A stretch of 57,451 nucleotides of DNA from Alteromonadaceae bacterium UBA2620 (GCA_002339125.1 DDJQ01000107.1:23386-80836), one strand, 5' to 3'; shown: positions 1 to 9,440, numbered from the stretch's first letter. Program-made: numbers and translations. Notes: generated by a model from the letters alone, not told the origin.

Positions 1-206
1 ACCTCGTCATCGAGCTGAACCTGCCACTGGCTGTCGAAGGCACAGATGATCTGAGCCAGATTAGCGTGCCGGTGCGGTTTAATTTCCCAGCCTAAGTCGG
101 CACTGCGCGACTGAATATCCTCCAGATGCACAAAGTCCGGCTGCATGCGCATAAAGGATTCACCGTAGAGGTCGTAAAACGGGATCTGCTTTTGCGTTGT
201 CGTCAA
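1..206 (-). CDS. PobR-like AraC-family regulator (5' part only)
   Basis: Only the first ~68 codons lie in the window; the gene runs off the left edge. The start is a TTG at 206 with an AGGAG ribosome-binding site 7 nt upstream. The readable N-terminus (MTTTQKQIPFYDLYGES, then a PHRHANLAQI segment) looks like the cupin-type sensor part of AraC-type regulators; the His-rich stretch is typical of that fold. It is divergent from pobA, the usual arrangement for the AraC-type PobR that activates pobA in response to 4-hydroxybenzoate. The DNA-binding domain is outside the window, so the family call rests on the N-terminus and context. Confidence 0.7.
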   Translation of the reverse strand, partial: MTTTQKQIPFYDLYGESFMRMQPDFVHLEDIQSRSADLGWEIKPHRHANLAQIICAFDSQWQVQLDDE

Positions 207-367
207 AACGGTTCTCCTGGCGGGCCTATAACAGCCACGGGCAGTGACAAAAAATTAACATGTGATTAAAAAGTACAACACTTTAAAGGATAAGTGAATA
301 ACAATTGTGGCCGCTGTCTTCCATTATTCAATCATCAGAATTGATTTGTTCACCGGGAGTCATTGCT

Positions 368-1576
368 ATGAAGACAAAAACGCAGGTCGCTATTATCGGC
401 TCTGGACCATCAGGATTATTACTGGGGCAACTGCTGAATAAAGCGGGTATCGACAACATTATTGTCGAGCGGGTTAGCCCGGATTACATACTCGGCCGTA
501 TTCGCGCCGGTATTCTTGAGCAGGGCTTTGTCGACCTGGTTAGGGAAGCCGGCGTCAATCAGCGCATGGACGAAGAAGGCCATGTGCATGACGGCTTTGA
601 TATTGCGTACTATGGTAAGCGTTATCGTATCGACCTTAATAAGCTCACCGAGGGCAATACGGTTATGTGTTACGGTCAGACCGAAATCACCCGCGACTTA
701 ATGGCGGCTCGTGACGCCGCCGGCCTCACCAGTTTTTATGAGAGTCAGGATGTTCAGCTGCATAATGTTGACTCCGACTCGCCAAAAGTCACGCTGTTTA
801 AAGACGGTGAAAACATCACTATTGAGTGTGATTATATTGCCGGTTGTGACGGCTTCCACGGTGTTTCACGCCAGACTATTCCCGAGGAAAAACGCACCGA
901 GCACGAGCGCGTGTATCCGTTCGGATGGCTGGGTGTACTTGCCGATGTACCACCGGTGAGTGATGAACTGATCTATTGTAAAACCGAGCGTGGCTTTGCA
1001 CTGGCGAGCATGCGCTCCTCCACCCGCTCCCGTTATTATCTGCAGGTACCACTCACCGATAAAGTGGAAAACTGGTCAGATGAAGCATTCTGGGATGAAC
1101 TCAAAAAGCGCCTGCCTGAAGACAGCGCCAATAACCTGATCACCGGGCCGAGTATCGAAAAGTCGATTGCACCGCTGCGCAGCTTTGTATGTGAGCCTAT
1201 GCAATGGGGCAACCTGTTTCTGGTTGGCGATGCCGCGCATATCGTGCCGCCCACCGGCGCCAAAGGGCTCAACCTGGCCGCCTCAGATGTTTCCACCCTG
1301 TATAAGCTGCTGCAAAAGCGCTACGCCCATGGCGATTTAACCGCTCCGCAACGCTATTCTGAAATCGCGCTACGCCGGGTATGGCACGGCGAGCGTTTTT
1401 CCTGGTGGATGAGCAACATGCTGCACGACTTTGATCAGGGCGAAGTGAACGGTATGGATAAGGCCACTTTCGATCGCTTTATGCAGTCTGAACTGGACTT
1501 TTACCTGACCCATGAAGAAGGCCAAAAAGTGATTGCCCGCCAGTATGTGGGCATGCCTTACGAAGAAGTAAACTGA
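368..1576 (+). CDS. pobA: 4-hydroxybenzoate 3-monooxygenase
   Basis: Flavoprotein of 402 residues that hydroxylates 4-hydroxybenzoate to protocatechuate using FAD, NADPH and oxygen; cytoplasmic. The N-terminal dinucleotide-binding motif GSGPSG (residues 11-16), the internal CDGFHG motif and the late FAD-binding GDAAHIVPPTGAKG motif are all visible. Length matches the family (about 394). The ATG at 368 is preferred to in-frame codons further upstream because a GGGAG ribosome-binding site precedes it and the protein then starts directly with the Rossmann strand. It is divergent from the PobR-like gene, which probably controls it from the shared 160-bp intergenic region. No ring-cleavage (pca) genes are visible here. 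The name is secure. Confidence 0.95.
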   Translation: MKTKTQVAIIGSGPSGLLLGQLLNKAGIDNIIVERVSPDYILGRIRAGILEQGFVDLVREAGVNQRMDEEGHVHDGFDIAYYGKRYRIDLNKLTEGNTVMCYGQTEITRDLMAARDAAGLTSFYESQDVQLHNVDSDSPKVTLFKDGENITIECDYIAGCDGFHGVSRQTIPEEKRTEHERVYPFGWLGVLADVPPVSDELIYCKTERGFALASMRSSTRSRYYLQVPLTDKVENWSDEAFWDELKKRLPEDSANNLITGPSIEKSIAPLRSFVCEPMQWGNLFLVGDAAHIVPPTGAKGLNLAASDVSTLYKLLQKRYAHGDLTAPQRYSEIALRRVWHGERFSWWMSNMLHDFDQGEVNGMDKATFDRFMQSELDFYLTHEEGQKVIARQYVGMPYEEVN

Positions 1577-1597
1577 TAACGCTGTTCCTGCATAACG

Positions 1598-1624
1598 TAG
1601 CGTCTGCGCTTTAACCAGACGCTA
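1598..1624. terminator. Hairpin between convergent pobA and DUF1285 gene
   Basis: Perfect 9-bp inverted repeat TAGCGTCTG/CAGACGCTA with a 9-nt loop, followed on the + strand by CAATTTT. It sits just past the pobA stop and touches the stop of the convergent gene, so it may serve pobA chiefly; the U-tract is weak. Confidence 0.6.
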
Positions 1625-2164
1625 CAATTTTCCAAGGCTGAATTCGCTCTTGCCGCTGTTGATAACCAAATGCTCCTCACCATTTTTGTTAACCTGTCGG
1701 GCAATATCCACCCACTGATAAAACACATTTCGATGAACTAAGGCCTTGAGCCCACGGTGCAGCGTAACATAAGGGCGGGGCTGGTCGGGATTGCTGTGAT
1801 CGACTTCCAACGGGTGGCTCTCAGATAACACAGCCGCATGACCTAAGTTTGAAATCACCTCAATAGCCGGGCCTTCTTCGGTGTTGTGCGTTTGCCACTG
1901 AGTGATCACGAATGGCGCATCTTCAACCTGAATACGCACTTTTTCGGCCGGCGTTTTAAGGAAATACTCGTCGCCCTCCTTAAGCAGTACACTGGCAAAT
2001 AACTTCACCAACCGTTCCCGCCCAATGGGACTACCCATGTACCACCAGCTGCCATCGGCCTTAATAACCATATCGATGTCACCACAAAAAGGCGGATGCC
2101 ACTTATCAAAGGGTGGCGCTGCATCGAGGTTTTCTACCTGTGCTGTCAGGGTTTGCAGATCCAT
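1622..2164 (-). CDS. DUF1285 family protein
   Basis: Protein of 180 residues recognised as DUF1285: the N-terminal PPFDKWHPPFCGDIDMVI segment, WWYMGSPIGRERLVKLFASVL and the conserved centre KVRIQVEDAPF are characteristic. No signal peptide or membrane segment, so probably cytoplasmic. The biochemical role of the family is not known to me. It lies 14 bp downstream of the AraC-type regulator on the same strand, so the two may be cotranscribed, and converges on pobA. The start is the only reasonable ATG and gives the usual length. Confidence 0.85.
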   Translation of the reverse strand: MDLQTLTAQVENLDAAPPFDKWHPPFCGDIDMVIKADGSWWYMGSPIGRERLVKLFASVLLKEGDEYFLKTPAEKVRIQVEDAPFVITQWQTHNTEEGPAIEVISNLGHAAVLSESHPLEVDHSNPDQPRPYVTLHRGLKALVHRNVFYQWVDIARQVNKNGEEHLVINSGKSEFSLGKL

Positions 2165-2178
2165 AAAGGTAAACAGCC

Positions 2179-3228
2179 TTACGTGTTGGTTACTGGCGAT
2201 GCCCGGTGTTTTTCGCGGTATTCACGGGGCGAAATCCCCGACCAGCCTCTAAACGCCCGGGTGAACACTGCCGGATCAGAATAGCCAATCGACTCCGCAA
2301 TTTTATTGATTGGCACAGACTGATTGGCCAGCAAATATATCGCCTTGTCGCGCCGCACAATATCTTTAATCTTCTGAAACGACGTCCCTTCATCTTTCAG
2401 CTTACGCATTAAGGTACGGCGGTTCATATGCAATAGTTCAGCAAAGGTATCAATCGAGGCATCGCAGTTAGCCAGATCCCGGGCCAGCATTCGCTTAAGC
2501 TCGGTAGATAAACTGTAGTCGGCTTCAAAATGACGAAACAGCTCCAGCGGACAGCGTTCCATAAACGATTTTAACGAGGCATCCGTTTGTTTTACCGGGT
2601 TAGCCAGATAGCGGGTAGGAAAAACTATTGCCAGTTCGTTGCACTCAAACTTGTGTACGCCCGGATACAAATAGGCATATTCGCTCACATGACGGGGCGC
2701 CGGATAAAAAAATCGGGTTTCCGTGAGCGGGATAGCATCGGCAATTAGCCAGGAAGCAAAGCGATGCCAGGCAAGCAAACAAATCTCTGAAAACAGGTAC
2801 TCCGGGTCTAGCTCAGGCTCCAGAATGCTAACGGCCAGTATCGCATTGTCGCCTTCCTGTCTGAGCGTAATGAAATCATCATGCACCACCAGGTTGTAAA
2901 ACCGGGCGCCCAGACGCAAAGCTTTCTCCAGCGTTGGCTGATGCACCGTAAGCTTGCCCATTAAATTAAAGGTGCCGGACTTAATCGGATAACGGCACTG
3001 ACGCATGGACTCATCCCCCAGCAAGTCCCACATGGCTTTCTGGTACTGTGCCACCAGCTCACTGGGTACGCGAACATTGGGTTTATCAATGATATTAAGC
3101 GGGATATTCAACTGCTGCAGGATCGCGTCGGCGTCAACGCCGATGCGTTTTGACTGACGATATAACGCAGTGAGAAAGTGATTCGCTGCGGTGCCGTTTT
3201 CACCTTGTTGAGGCATTATTGCGCCCAT
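2179..3228 (-). CDS. AraC-family transcriptional regulator
   Basis: 349-residue regulator with a long N-terminal ligand-binding domain of the arabinose-binding (PF12625) type, seen as LMGKLTVHQPTLEKALRLG and FEICLLAWHRFAS-like helices. A C-terminal double helix-turn-helix follows (about residues 250-340), with the AraC signature IAESIGYSDPAVFTRAFRGWSG followed by SPREYR. The ATG at 3228 has AAGGA six nt upstream. The ligand cannot be read from sequence. Its place between pobA and the tannase/TonB receptor genes suggests a role in phenolic-compound uptake or use, but that is inference from position only. Confidence 0.88.
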   Translation of the reverse strand: MGAIMPQQGENGTAANHFLTALYRQSKRIGVDADAILQQLNIPLNIIDKPNVRVPSELVAQYQKAMWDLLGDESMRQCRYPIKSGTFNLMGKLTVHQPTLEKALRLGARFYNLVVHDDFITLRQEGDNAILAVSILEPELDPEYLFSEICLLAWHRFASWLIADAIPLTETRFFYPAPRHVSEYAYLYPGVHKFECNELAIVFPTRYLANPVKQTDASLKSFMERCPLELFRHFEADYSLSTELKRMLARDLANCDASIDTFAELLHMNRRTLMRKLKDEGTSFQKIKDIVRRDKAIYLLANQSVPINKIAESIGYSDPAVFTRAFRGWSGISPREYREKHRASPVTNT

Positions 3229-3327
3229 CTGAATTCCTTACTCCTGAGTATAGAGACTGAGCGGAACGATGTCATCCGTACCGCCGGGTCAGCAATTTAA
3301 CCCGGCGGCACGAACCTTTGCAGACGC

Positions 3328-3668
3328 TTAGTTTAGCGCCAGCGTGTTCTCTCCACCGTGCAGAGTTACTGTTTGCCCCTGCCAGTTGAAGCTACCGGTT
3401 AGCCCTTCAGGCAGTGTTACCACGCCACGGACACCGCTACTACCTTCGCGGTTCAGCTTCACATCGATGCTGCCCAGCGGATGGGGCATGGTGCCGCTTA
3501 CCTCTTTCAGGTTACCCAGTTGCGGCGCAATAGTTACTTCGCTAAAGCCCGGTGCGGCGCTGCGGAGTTACCGGCCATTGCCCCAAAGGGTAACGCCATG
3601 GCGGGTACCGACAGACCGGCGGCAATTAATAGTTTTCTGCGGTTTTGATCAATTGTTTTTTTCATCAT
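3328..3668 (-). pseudogene. Remnant of Tat-exported alpha-L-rhamnosidase (large internal deletion)
   Basis: Reading from 3668, a good ribosome-binding site (AGAAG) precedes a twin-arginine signal peptide, with NRRKLLIAAGLS and a cleavable GAMAG end. After about 35 residues this frame dies (stop at 3534). In another frame the sequence continues to a stop at 3328 with a region resembling the C-terminal beta-sandwich of GH78 alpha-L-rhamnosidases, including GNLKEVSGTMPHPLGSIDV and GLTGSFNWQGQ. A normal enzyme of this family has 800 or more residues, so nearly all of it, including the catalytic barrel, has been lost at a junction near 3560-3580. The rhamnosidase identity is recognised by eye from the C-terminal pattern and should be checked by alignment. 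Confidence 0.7.
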
Positions 3669-3756
3669 CACGACTTCTCTAATCCACAGCGTTAAGGCAA
3701 AGGGAAAACACACTGCGCCAAAGGGTTTTGGCCGCAGTGTATAACAATGCACAGGC

Positions 3757-5328
3757 TTACTGGCACTGGTAGGCACCAGCCTGCGTAGCATCACCCTGGG
3801 TATAGGTGGCCACTTTCGGGAAAGGACAAAGCGGCCGGCTCTCGCCCGGCATGCTGGCACCGGTAGCCACGACACTGGCAGGCGCTTTGCTTTGCTCTAC
3901 CCAGTCGACCACGGCGCTCAACATATCGAACTGGTCCAGCGTGCGTTCACCGCCACCGCAATGACCCATGCCCGGCACCATATACAGTTGCGACCATTGC
4001 GCTACCGCTTCCGCTCCGCCATTCGCCTGCTCCATTTGCTTAAAGTACCTGAGTGTATCTTTAGCCGAGAACCACGGATCGCTCACGCCATGGAAGAACA
4101 TTAACTTGCTGCCGTTACCGCTGAATGTGGACATATTGGTTAGCAAGGCATTGCCGGGGGCGAGCGGAAAATGTTCGGCAATGGTGACTTCGCGAATAAT
4201 GTCGAAGGGCATGTCGAGCCGCGACTGGCCCAATGGCCCGGGCACCGCCTGTAATAACCCCGGCACTCCACGACCAGCGGCATTGATTCCGGTATCAAAA
4301 TAGAATCCCGGGTAAACCTGTCGGCCGTCGGGCAGTTTCGGGCCGGCAAAGGCTTCATCGAGAGCCGTAACCTCATCCGCCGATAAACACTGAGCATGAC
4401 TGTTGTTAGCGCCGCTTAATTGTTGTGGCGTAAAGTCACAGGCTTCAACATCGAAGATTAAACCGTCTTCATTGCCATCGAGCCCATCACAGCGGGCAAT
4501 CAGTTCATCGACGATAAAAGCCTGCTGCTCTGTGGAGAAAGGCGTTTCGTTGCCGCTTGCAGAAGCCATGCGCAGGCGCTTGGCAGACCATAAATCAGCG
4601 ATTTCCGATAGGTTAGTACGCCGTGCAGGCGCGCCGGCTACAATGCCGTCGAACAATTCCGGGAAGCGTTGCGACATGGTCATGGCCTCACGACCACCGG
4701 TTGAGCAGCCCACAAAATAACTGTTATCCGGTGCTTGCTGGTAAACGTCGCCCACCAGCTGTTTAGCCAGGCGCGTGGTTTTTTCTACTGCACCAGAATA
4801 GAAGTTTAATAAGGCCACCTGATCGGCGAAAAAAGCAGGGTCGAATACGGTATCACTCTGATGGCCGCTGTCGGTGCTGGCTACGGCAAAACCGCGAAAT
4901 ACGGCTGGCATCTCACCGGCTGCCAGGGCACCAATGGGCTCTCTGATCACGCCGTTGAGTCCGCCACCGCCCTGAAACAGGAAGCGTCCGTTCCAGTCGT
5001 CCGGCAGGGATAAGCCAAAGCCAATGGCATAAGACTGACCATTTGCGCCGGTGCGCTGTTCAAAATAACCGGTAATTTTGCAAAACGGCGCGAAGTTTTC
5101 CTGCTGAGCGGCGCTTAGCCGTTCACGGGTTGCCAGCTGTTCTACCGAACTCACATAAACGGCTGACTCGATGGCCAGGTCGACGCCCTCGGCGGTTAGC
5201 GACTGCAACGATTCACAACGCTGTTGTACAGATAAGTTACCCGTAGCGGCAGGTGCAGACTCTGTGGCACAACCACCAACAGAGCCAATGATTAACCCGG
5301 CAATAACTGCCTTAACTTTAGAATACAT
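3757..5328 (-). CDS. Tannase/feruloyl esterase family lipoprotein
   Basis: 523-residue alpha/beta hydrolase of the tannase/feruloyl esterase family (PF07519), which cleaves phenolic esters such as gallates or ferulates. A lipoprotein signal peptide ends at lipobox VGGC (Cys20), so it is probably anchored in the envelope. The nucleophile motif GCSTGGREA places Ser209. Asp417 (VSDPWF) and His456 (GMGHCGG) complete the triad, and the flanking Cys208/Cys457 pair fits the CS-D-HC disulphide signature of this family. An Asp-rich DGLDGNEDGLIFD loop (281-293) resembles the family's calcium site. It lies 100 bp downstream of the TonB-dependent receptor, suggesting import and hydrolysis of a phenolic ester. 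The exact substrate cannot be called. Confidence 0.9.
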   Translation of the reverse strand: MYSKVKAVIAGLIIGSVGGCATESAPAATGNLSVQQRCESLQSLTAEGVDLAIESAVYVSSVEQLATRERLSAAQQENFAPFCKITGYFEQRTGANGQSYAIGFGLSLPDDWNGRFLFQGGGGLNGVIREPIGALAAGEMPAVFRGFAVASTDSGHQSDTVFDPAFFADQVALLNFYSGAVEKTTRLAKQLVGDVYQQAPDNSYFVGCSTGGREAMTMSQRFPELFDGIVAGAPARRTNLSEIADLWSAKRLRMASASGNETPFSTEQQAFIVDELIARCDGLDGNEDGLIFDVEACDFTPQQLSGANNSHAQCLSADEVTALDEAFAGPKLPDGRQVYPGFYFDTGINAAGRGVPGLLQAVPGPLGQSRLDMPFDIIREVTIAEHFPLAPGNALLTNMSTFSGNGSKLMFFHGVSDPWFSAKDTLRYFKQMEQANGGAEAVAQWSQLYMVPGMGHCGGGERTLDQFDMLSAVVDWVEQSKAPASVVATGASMPGESRPLCPFPKVATYTQGDATQAGAYQCQ

Positions 5329-5365
5329 AGTTGCTCATTTACCTTTTAAAAAAACGCTTTTATCA

Positions 5366-5408
5366 GAAAAAACAAAAAGCTGGCGGGCAATTTTACCTGC
5401 GCGCCAAC
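5366..5408 (-). terminator. Rho-independent terminator after TonB-dependent receptor
   Basis: On the minus strand an 11-bp stem (5398-5408 with 5379-5389; one mismatch and one G-U pair), an 8-nt loop and then TTTTTGTTTTTT. It lies between the receptor stop and the tannase start, so the two genes are probably separately transcribed, or the tannase depends on read-through. Confidence 0.65.
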
Positions 5409-5429
5409 TTCATTACCCGTTCGCTAACC

Positions 5430-7661
5430 TTAAAACTGGTAGCTTACGTCCACACCAATAGTACGAGGAGCGCCGTAATATTCGGTATTCGCATCCAGGT
5501 TCTGGCCGGTAATGTACTCTTTATCGGTAAGGTTGCGGACATAGCCCTGCACCTTCCAGTCATCCTGCTCATAAGTGATCAGCGCCGACCACAAACCGCG
5601 GGAATCAAGCAGGTCGGTGGTTGGGTTGTACAACAGGCTGGTCCACTGCTCATCTACCCACGCGTAGTTAATTCGCGGTGTCAGGAATGCGCCGTTGGGT
5701 AACTCAAATAAATACTCAGCACCGGCGGTAAAACTAAACTCCGGCGCGTATAAATTATTGCCGCCATCCGAAGTAGCCAGGTACGGGCCGTAATCGAAAC
5801 AGGCACCGCTGGATGGATCCAGACCACCACTACACTGTGGCAGAGGCGAATCCGGTAAGCCAGGTAAACGGGTATTCACAATCGGCTGGGTTGGCTCAAG
5901 ATCGGAATTTACATAAGAAGCCGAGAAGTCCAGGCGCAGATAATCAAAGTGAGCATTCAGCGCCAGTTCCACCCCATTAATGGTGGCTTCTGCCACGTTG
6001 TATACTTCGTTTCGACCGGTAGTAATATCGAGGTTGGTATTCTGGAAGTTTTCATAATCACTGTAGAACACCGCAATGGTAGGCTGTAACTGACCATCTA
6101 TTAACGAGCCTTTCCAGCCAGCCTCATAGGCAATCACTTTTTCTGGTTCAAAAGACGAGGTCTCAGAGTTAATACCGCCTGGCTTATAGCCCTTAGCCAC
6201 ATACGCGTAAAAGTTGTTGTGCTTGTTGGGCGCATAGTTTACCGACACCTTGCCCATCATCTCATCGTCTTCATAATCACCGGAGATTTGTGCTACCGGA
6301 ATGCCGCCTTCAGGGAAGCCCGGAATACCACGGCCGATCACCACCCCGGCACCAGGCAGAATACCCGCCTCAAACCAGGCTTTACGCAGGCCAACCTCAA
6401 GGGATAAATCATCGTTTATATCGTAGCCCACCTGACCGAATACGCCTTTGGTGATCTTTTCATTCTGCAGATTAATTTCGACCGGGAACGGACCGTTGTC
6501 GATATCCACAAGGATTTCATTTTTCTGATAGTACGCCCCGACCACCCAGGTAAACACGCCTTCGTCCGGTGATATCAGGTTGAACTCGTGGCTCACCTGA
6601 TCTTCACGCACGACCTGCTTCTGGGTAGAGTCACCAATCGATGAGCCATCGTAGTCGTACATATTATCAATTTCTTTTACCTGATCGCCGGATACCCATT
6701 TAGCCGTAATGCCGTTGGCAAACTCATAGGAAACGTCCAGCAACAGCGTATCGGCTGATTCATTGTTGTAAGAATCGGTGTTGTAGCTCAGCTCGCGAAT
6801 ATCATCGGTGCGCCCTGCGGCAAACTCGGTATTGGCCAGCGGTCGCCAGGCAAAGCCGCCATTGGACTTGTCGGTAGTTTCGTATTTAACGTACACCTCG
6901 GCGCCATCGGTGGGAGCCCACAATAAACCAACTCTTGCGCTTTTCTCGTCCAGACTACCTGCTGTAGTAGGCTCGGTGCCAATGCTGTCGTAAAAGCTGT
7001 CGCGATTTTCGTAATTCACCGCCACCCGGGCCGCAAAGGTTTCGGCTACCGGCAGATTAAGCGCGGCCTGTGCCCGCTTGGTATTGTAGTTGCCTACACC
7101 TAGCAACACATTGCCTTCGAACCCACCGTCTACATCAGGGCGACGAGAATTAACCATAATGGCACCGCCGGTGGAGTTAGAACCTGCGAAAGTCCCCTGC
7201 GGCCCGCGCAGTACCTGAATATATTCCACGTCATAAAAATTAAGCGTGCTGACAATAGGCGGCTGGAACAGCCCATCAATATAGGTGCCCACACCGTTGG
7301 TTACATCCGGGTCACCGGATGCCAGACCAATACCACGAATGTTTACCGACTGGGTAATACCGGCATCGGTAACGGTGAGGCCCGGCGACGCAAACTGCAA
7401 ATCGTCAAGTCTTTCCACCGCTTTACGTTCGAGATCGGCACTGGAAAGCGCAGTTAACGAGGCAGAAATATCCTGCACCCGCTTAACCCGACGTTCCGAC
7501 GCAACCGTAATCACCTCAATATCCTCATCAGCATCGTTTTGTGCATTATTCTCATTCGACTGCGCCATCGCACTTTGCATGGTGGCCGCCAGCAGCACGG
7601 CAGAAACTGCCGATGCTATCCGAGTTGGTTTTACTAGTGATGTCGCAGTCAATGAATACAT
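5430..7661 (-). CDS. TonB-dependent outer-membrane receptor
   Basis: Outer-membrane active-transport barrel of 743 residues from the chosen ATG at 7661. That ATG has AGGA 7-9 nt upstream and begins a proper signal peptide ending MQSAMAQ. Longer in-frame starts at 7679, 7688 and a TTG at 7739 lack a ribosome-binding site. After the signal come a TonB-box-like segment (DEDIEVITVASERR), a plug domain (GGAIMVNSRRPD, VEYIQVLRGPQGT) and a C-terminal barrel ending in VSYQF with the terminal aromatic. It resembles the large, IroN/CirA-unlike receptors of Alteromonadales that import organic substrates. The neighbouring tannase makes phenolic esters or oligosaccharides plausible ligands, but the ligand is inferred. 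Confidence 0.93.
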   Translation of the reverse strand: MYSLTATSLVKPTRIASAVSAVLLAATMQSAMAQSNENNAQNDADEDIEVITVASERRVKRVQDISASLTALSSADLERKAVERLDDLQFASPGLTVTDAGITQSVNIRGIGLASGDPDVTNGVGTYIDGLFQPPIVSTLNFYDVEYIQVLRGPQGTFAGSNSTGGAIMVNSRRPDVDGGFEGNVLLGVGNYNTKRAQAALNLPVAETFAARVAVNYENRDSFYDSIGTEPTTAGSLDEKSARVGLLWAPTDGAEVYVKYETTDKSNGGFAWRPLANTEFAAGRTDDIRELSYNTDSYNNESADTLLLDVSYEFANGITAKWVSGDQVKEIDNMYDYDGSSIGDSTQKQVVREDQVSHEFNLISPDEGVFTWVVGAYYQKNEILVDIDNGPFPVEINLQNEKITKGVFGQVGYDINDDLSLEVGLRKAWFEAGILPGAGVVIGRGIPGFPEGGIPVAQISGDYEDDEMMGKVSVNYAPNKHNNFYAYVAKGYKPGGINSETSSFEPEKVIAYEAGWKGSLIDGQLQPTIAVFYSDYENFQNTNLDITTGRNEVYNVAEATINGVELALNAHFDYLRLDFSASYVNSDLEPTQPIVNTRLPGLPDSPLPQCSGGLDPSSGACFDYGPYLATSDGGNNLYAPEFSFTAGAEYLFELPNGAFLTPRINYAWVDEQWTSLLYNPTTDLLDSRGLWSALITYEQDDWKVQGYVRNLTDKEYITGQNLDANTEYYGAPRTIGVDVSYQF

Positions 7662-8098
7662 AAAGGCAATCCTGTTCATAAATATCATTGTGTTTTCACG
7701 GTCTGTGCGAACCCTTTTGTTACGCACTTGTAAAATCAAATTCCGTTTTTCTCAGCACTGTTAGCCGATGTCTTACCTGACAATTTTGTTCTGTATGCAG
7801 AAGTTAAAGGGTTATTAACAGCTCGTAAATTGCAAAAAATGACTCATTAATTGACTATTTGCGCCACAAAAAATCATTATGCAAAGAAAAAACCACTCAA
7901 GTGATTGATATTGATTGCTTTTGAATGAAATCAAACACTTTTATACAAAAGGTCAAATTTAAATATTTTTTAACAAAAACACCGACAAAAACGGGCTAAT
8001 TGTTAAAAGTGATCACATACCGTTTTGCAAGCAGCAAGCGGCAGGAAGGAAAGGTAAAAGAAATAGGTGGAAAGTGCGATTTCAGGTGCCGAGTGGGA
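7662..8098. other. 437-bp AT-rich intergenic stretch upstream of the TonB receptor
   Basis: Contains the 5' untranslated region and presumably the promoter of the receptor gene. No convincing ORF, RNA gene or repeat is visible. Runs of A/T between 7850 and 8000 and a short CACTcaAGTG inverted repeat near 7895 are the only structure I noticed. I could not place a -35/-10 pair with confidence. Confidence 0.4.
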
Positions 8099-8482
8099 CT
8101 ACTGTTTTTCGGCAGGTCTTAAAGGCGTATCGACCGGCTTGTAATGTTGCAGCAGCAATAAAAATAACAGCGCCAGCAGCGTGGCGGCAACGTCGTTCCA
8201 GTCGAAATACATGGCAGACAGGAAGTACTGATGTACTTCCCAAAGCAAGGCACCGCAGGTAATACTTATAATGCAGTTGCGGAGTTTTCTATTAGTCACA
8301 GAATGAGCAAAGGTAACGTATCCAGACACCAGGATCACCACATATAGATAGCTCATCACCGACCCCATAAGTACATCCAGCCCGCCATTAATGCCAATGT
8401 AGACTTCACGATTTAATTTAATTGCCAGCGACAATATCGCCGACAGGGTGAACATGATTAAATGAATTGCTCTGTTATCCAT
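8099..8482 (-). CDS. Small multi-pass membrane protein, unknown function
   Basis: 127 residues with about four hydrophobic segments (roughly 7-22, 36-58, 69-85 and 98-112). A motif near the C-terminus, WEVHQYFLSAMYFDWNDV, has the polar D-x-x-D spacing seen in VanZ-like and related small membrane proteins, but I cannot assign a family. A start ATG at 8482 is preceded by GGAGGC. It stands alone between the TonB receptor and the CPBP protease genes. The open reading frame, codon use and membrane pattern support a real gene. Confidence 0.7.
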   Translation of the reverse strand: MDNRAIHLIMFTLSAILSLAIKLNREVYIGINGGLDVLMGSVMSYLYVVILVSGYVTFAHSVTNRKLRNCIISITCGALLWEVHQYFLSAMYFDWNDVAATLLALLFLLLLQHYKPVDTPLRPAEKQ

Positions 8483-8609
8483 TACAGCCTCCTAACCAGA
8501 AATTAGCAGCGTTAACCATAAATGATAAACGGCACTTAGAAAGCTGTACTCAGGGTTAGAAAATACAAAATCAGTAGGGGTCATTGCAAAGATTGGTTTT
8601 TCTATGGGG

Positions 8610-9332
8610 TTAAACTGTGGCCGCCTCAGATACGCACTGACCGTGTTTATGCACCACATACCCTAACACCCCACCGAAAATATCCATTAGCGCATGCAAG
8701 GCAATCACCACCCACAGCGACTCGGTAAGCACATAGATAATGCCCAACACCAAACCAATAACGCCGGTTCGCAGCACATTGGCCCAGCCCTGATAGAGAT
8801 GACACAAACCAAATAAAAAGCTACCCAGCACCAGACTCACCCACACGCCCAGAGGCTCAGCAAACACCGCCAGGAAGAAGCCCCGGAATAACAGCTCCTC
8901 GCAAATACCGGCCGACATCGACACCCCACACGTAAACCAATACAGCTCACGCTTATTGGCTGGCATCAGCCAGTTGTGGGTTTGCATAGCATCAAATAAC
9001 TGTTGGTACTGCGGAGTACCGGGCCGAATACTGCGAATATGCCAGCACACATAAACCAGCCCTACCATTACCAGCAATGCGCCAGACCAGTTGGCCCAGC
9101 TGTTTTGCCAGGTAAGCCCCAAACTCTGTGCCGACACAATGTTGAACGGCAGCAGCATGAGTAAAACACTGGTTGGCAGCCACAAAAAACCAATAGTTTC
9201 TTTGTACATGGCGAGTTTGGTTTTACGCCCTGCGATAACCGCCAGTTTATTCTTATCCGCTTCCCACAAGCTGTACAACACCATGCCTGCCATCATTGCC
9301 AATACCAGCCACTCGCCTGAATGTAATGTCAT
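8610..9332 (-). CDS. CPBP-family intramembrane metalloprotease
   Basis: 240-residue polytopic protein of the CPBP/CAAX-protease (Abi) family. The diagnostic motifs are in order: EELLFR (Glu145, Glu146, Arg150), FGLCHLY (His178) and ALHALMD (His213), which together bind the catalytic metal in this family. Six to eight hydrophobic helices are visible. Substrates of bacterial CPBP proteins are mostly unknown; some give self-immunity to bacteriocins. It is divergently transcribed from the LysR regulator at 9441, with a 108-bp gap, which suggests control by that regulator. Confidence 0.85.
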   Translation of the reverse strand: MTLHSGEWLVLAMMAGMVLYSLWEADKNKLAVIAGRKTKLAMYKETIGFLWLPTSVLLMLLPFNIVSAQSLGLTWQNSWANWSGALLVMVGLVYVCWHIRSIRPGTPQYQQLFDAMQTHNWLMPANKRELYWFTCGVSMSAGICEELLFRGFFLAVFAEPLGVWVSLVLGSFLFGLCHLYQGWANVLRTGVIGLVLGIIYVLTESLWVVIALHALMDIFGGVLGYVVHKHGQCVSEAATV

Positions 9333-9440
9333 TTTATTTACCCTCTCTGCACTAAAATTTGACTGATTCCAGCTTAAAGAGTGGCAATTGATAAATAAAT
9401 ATATTAAAAACTGTAGTTACTTATACTTTTAGTTTACACA

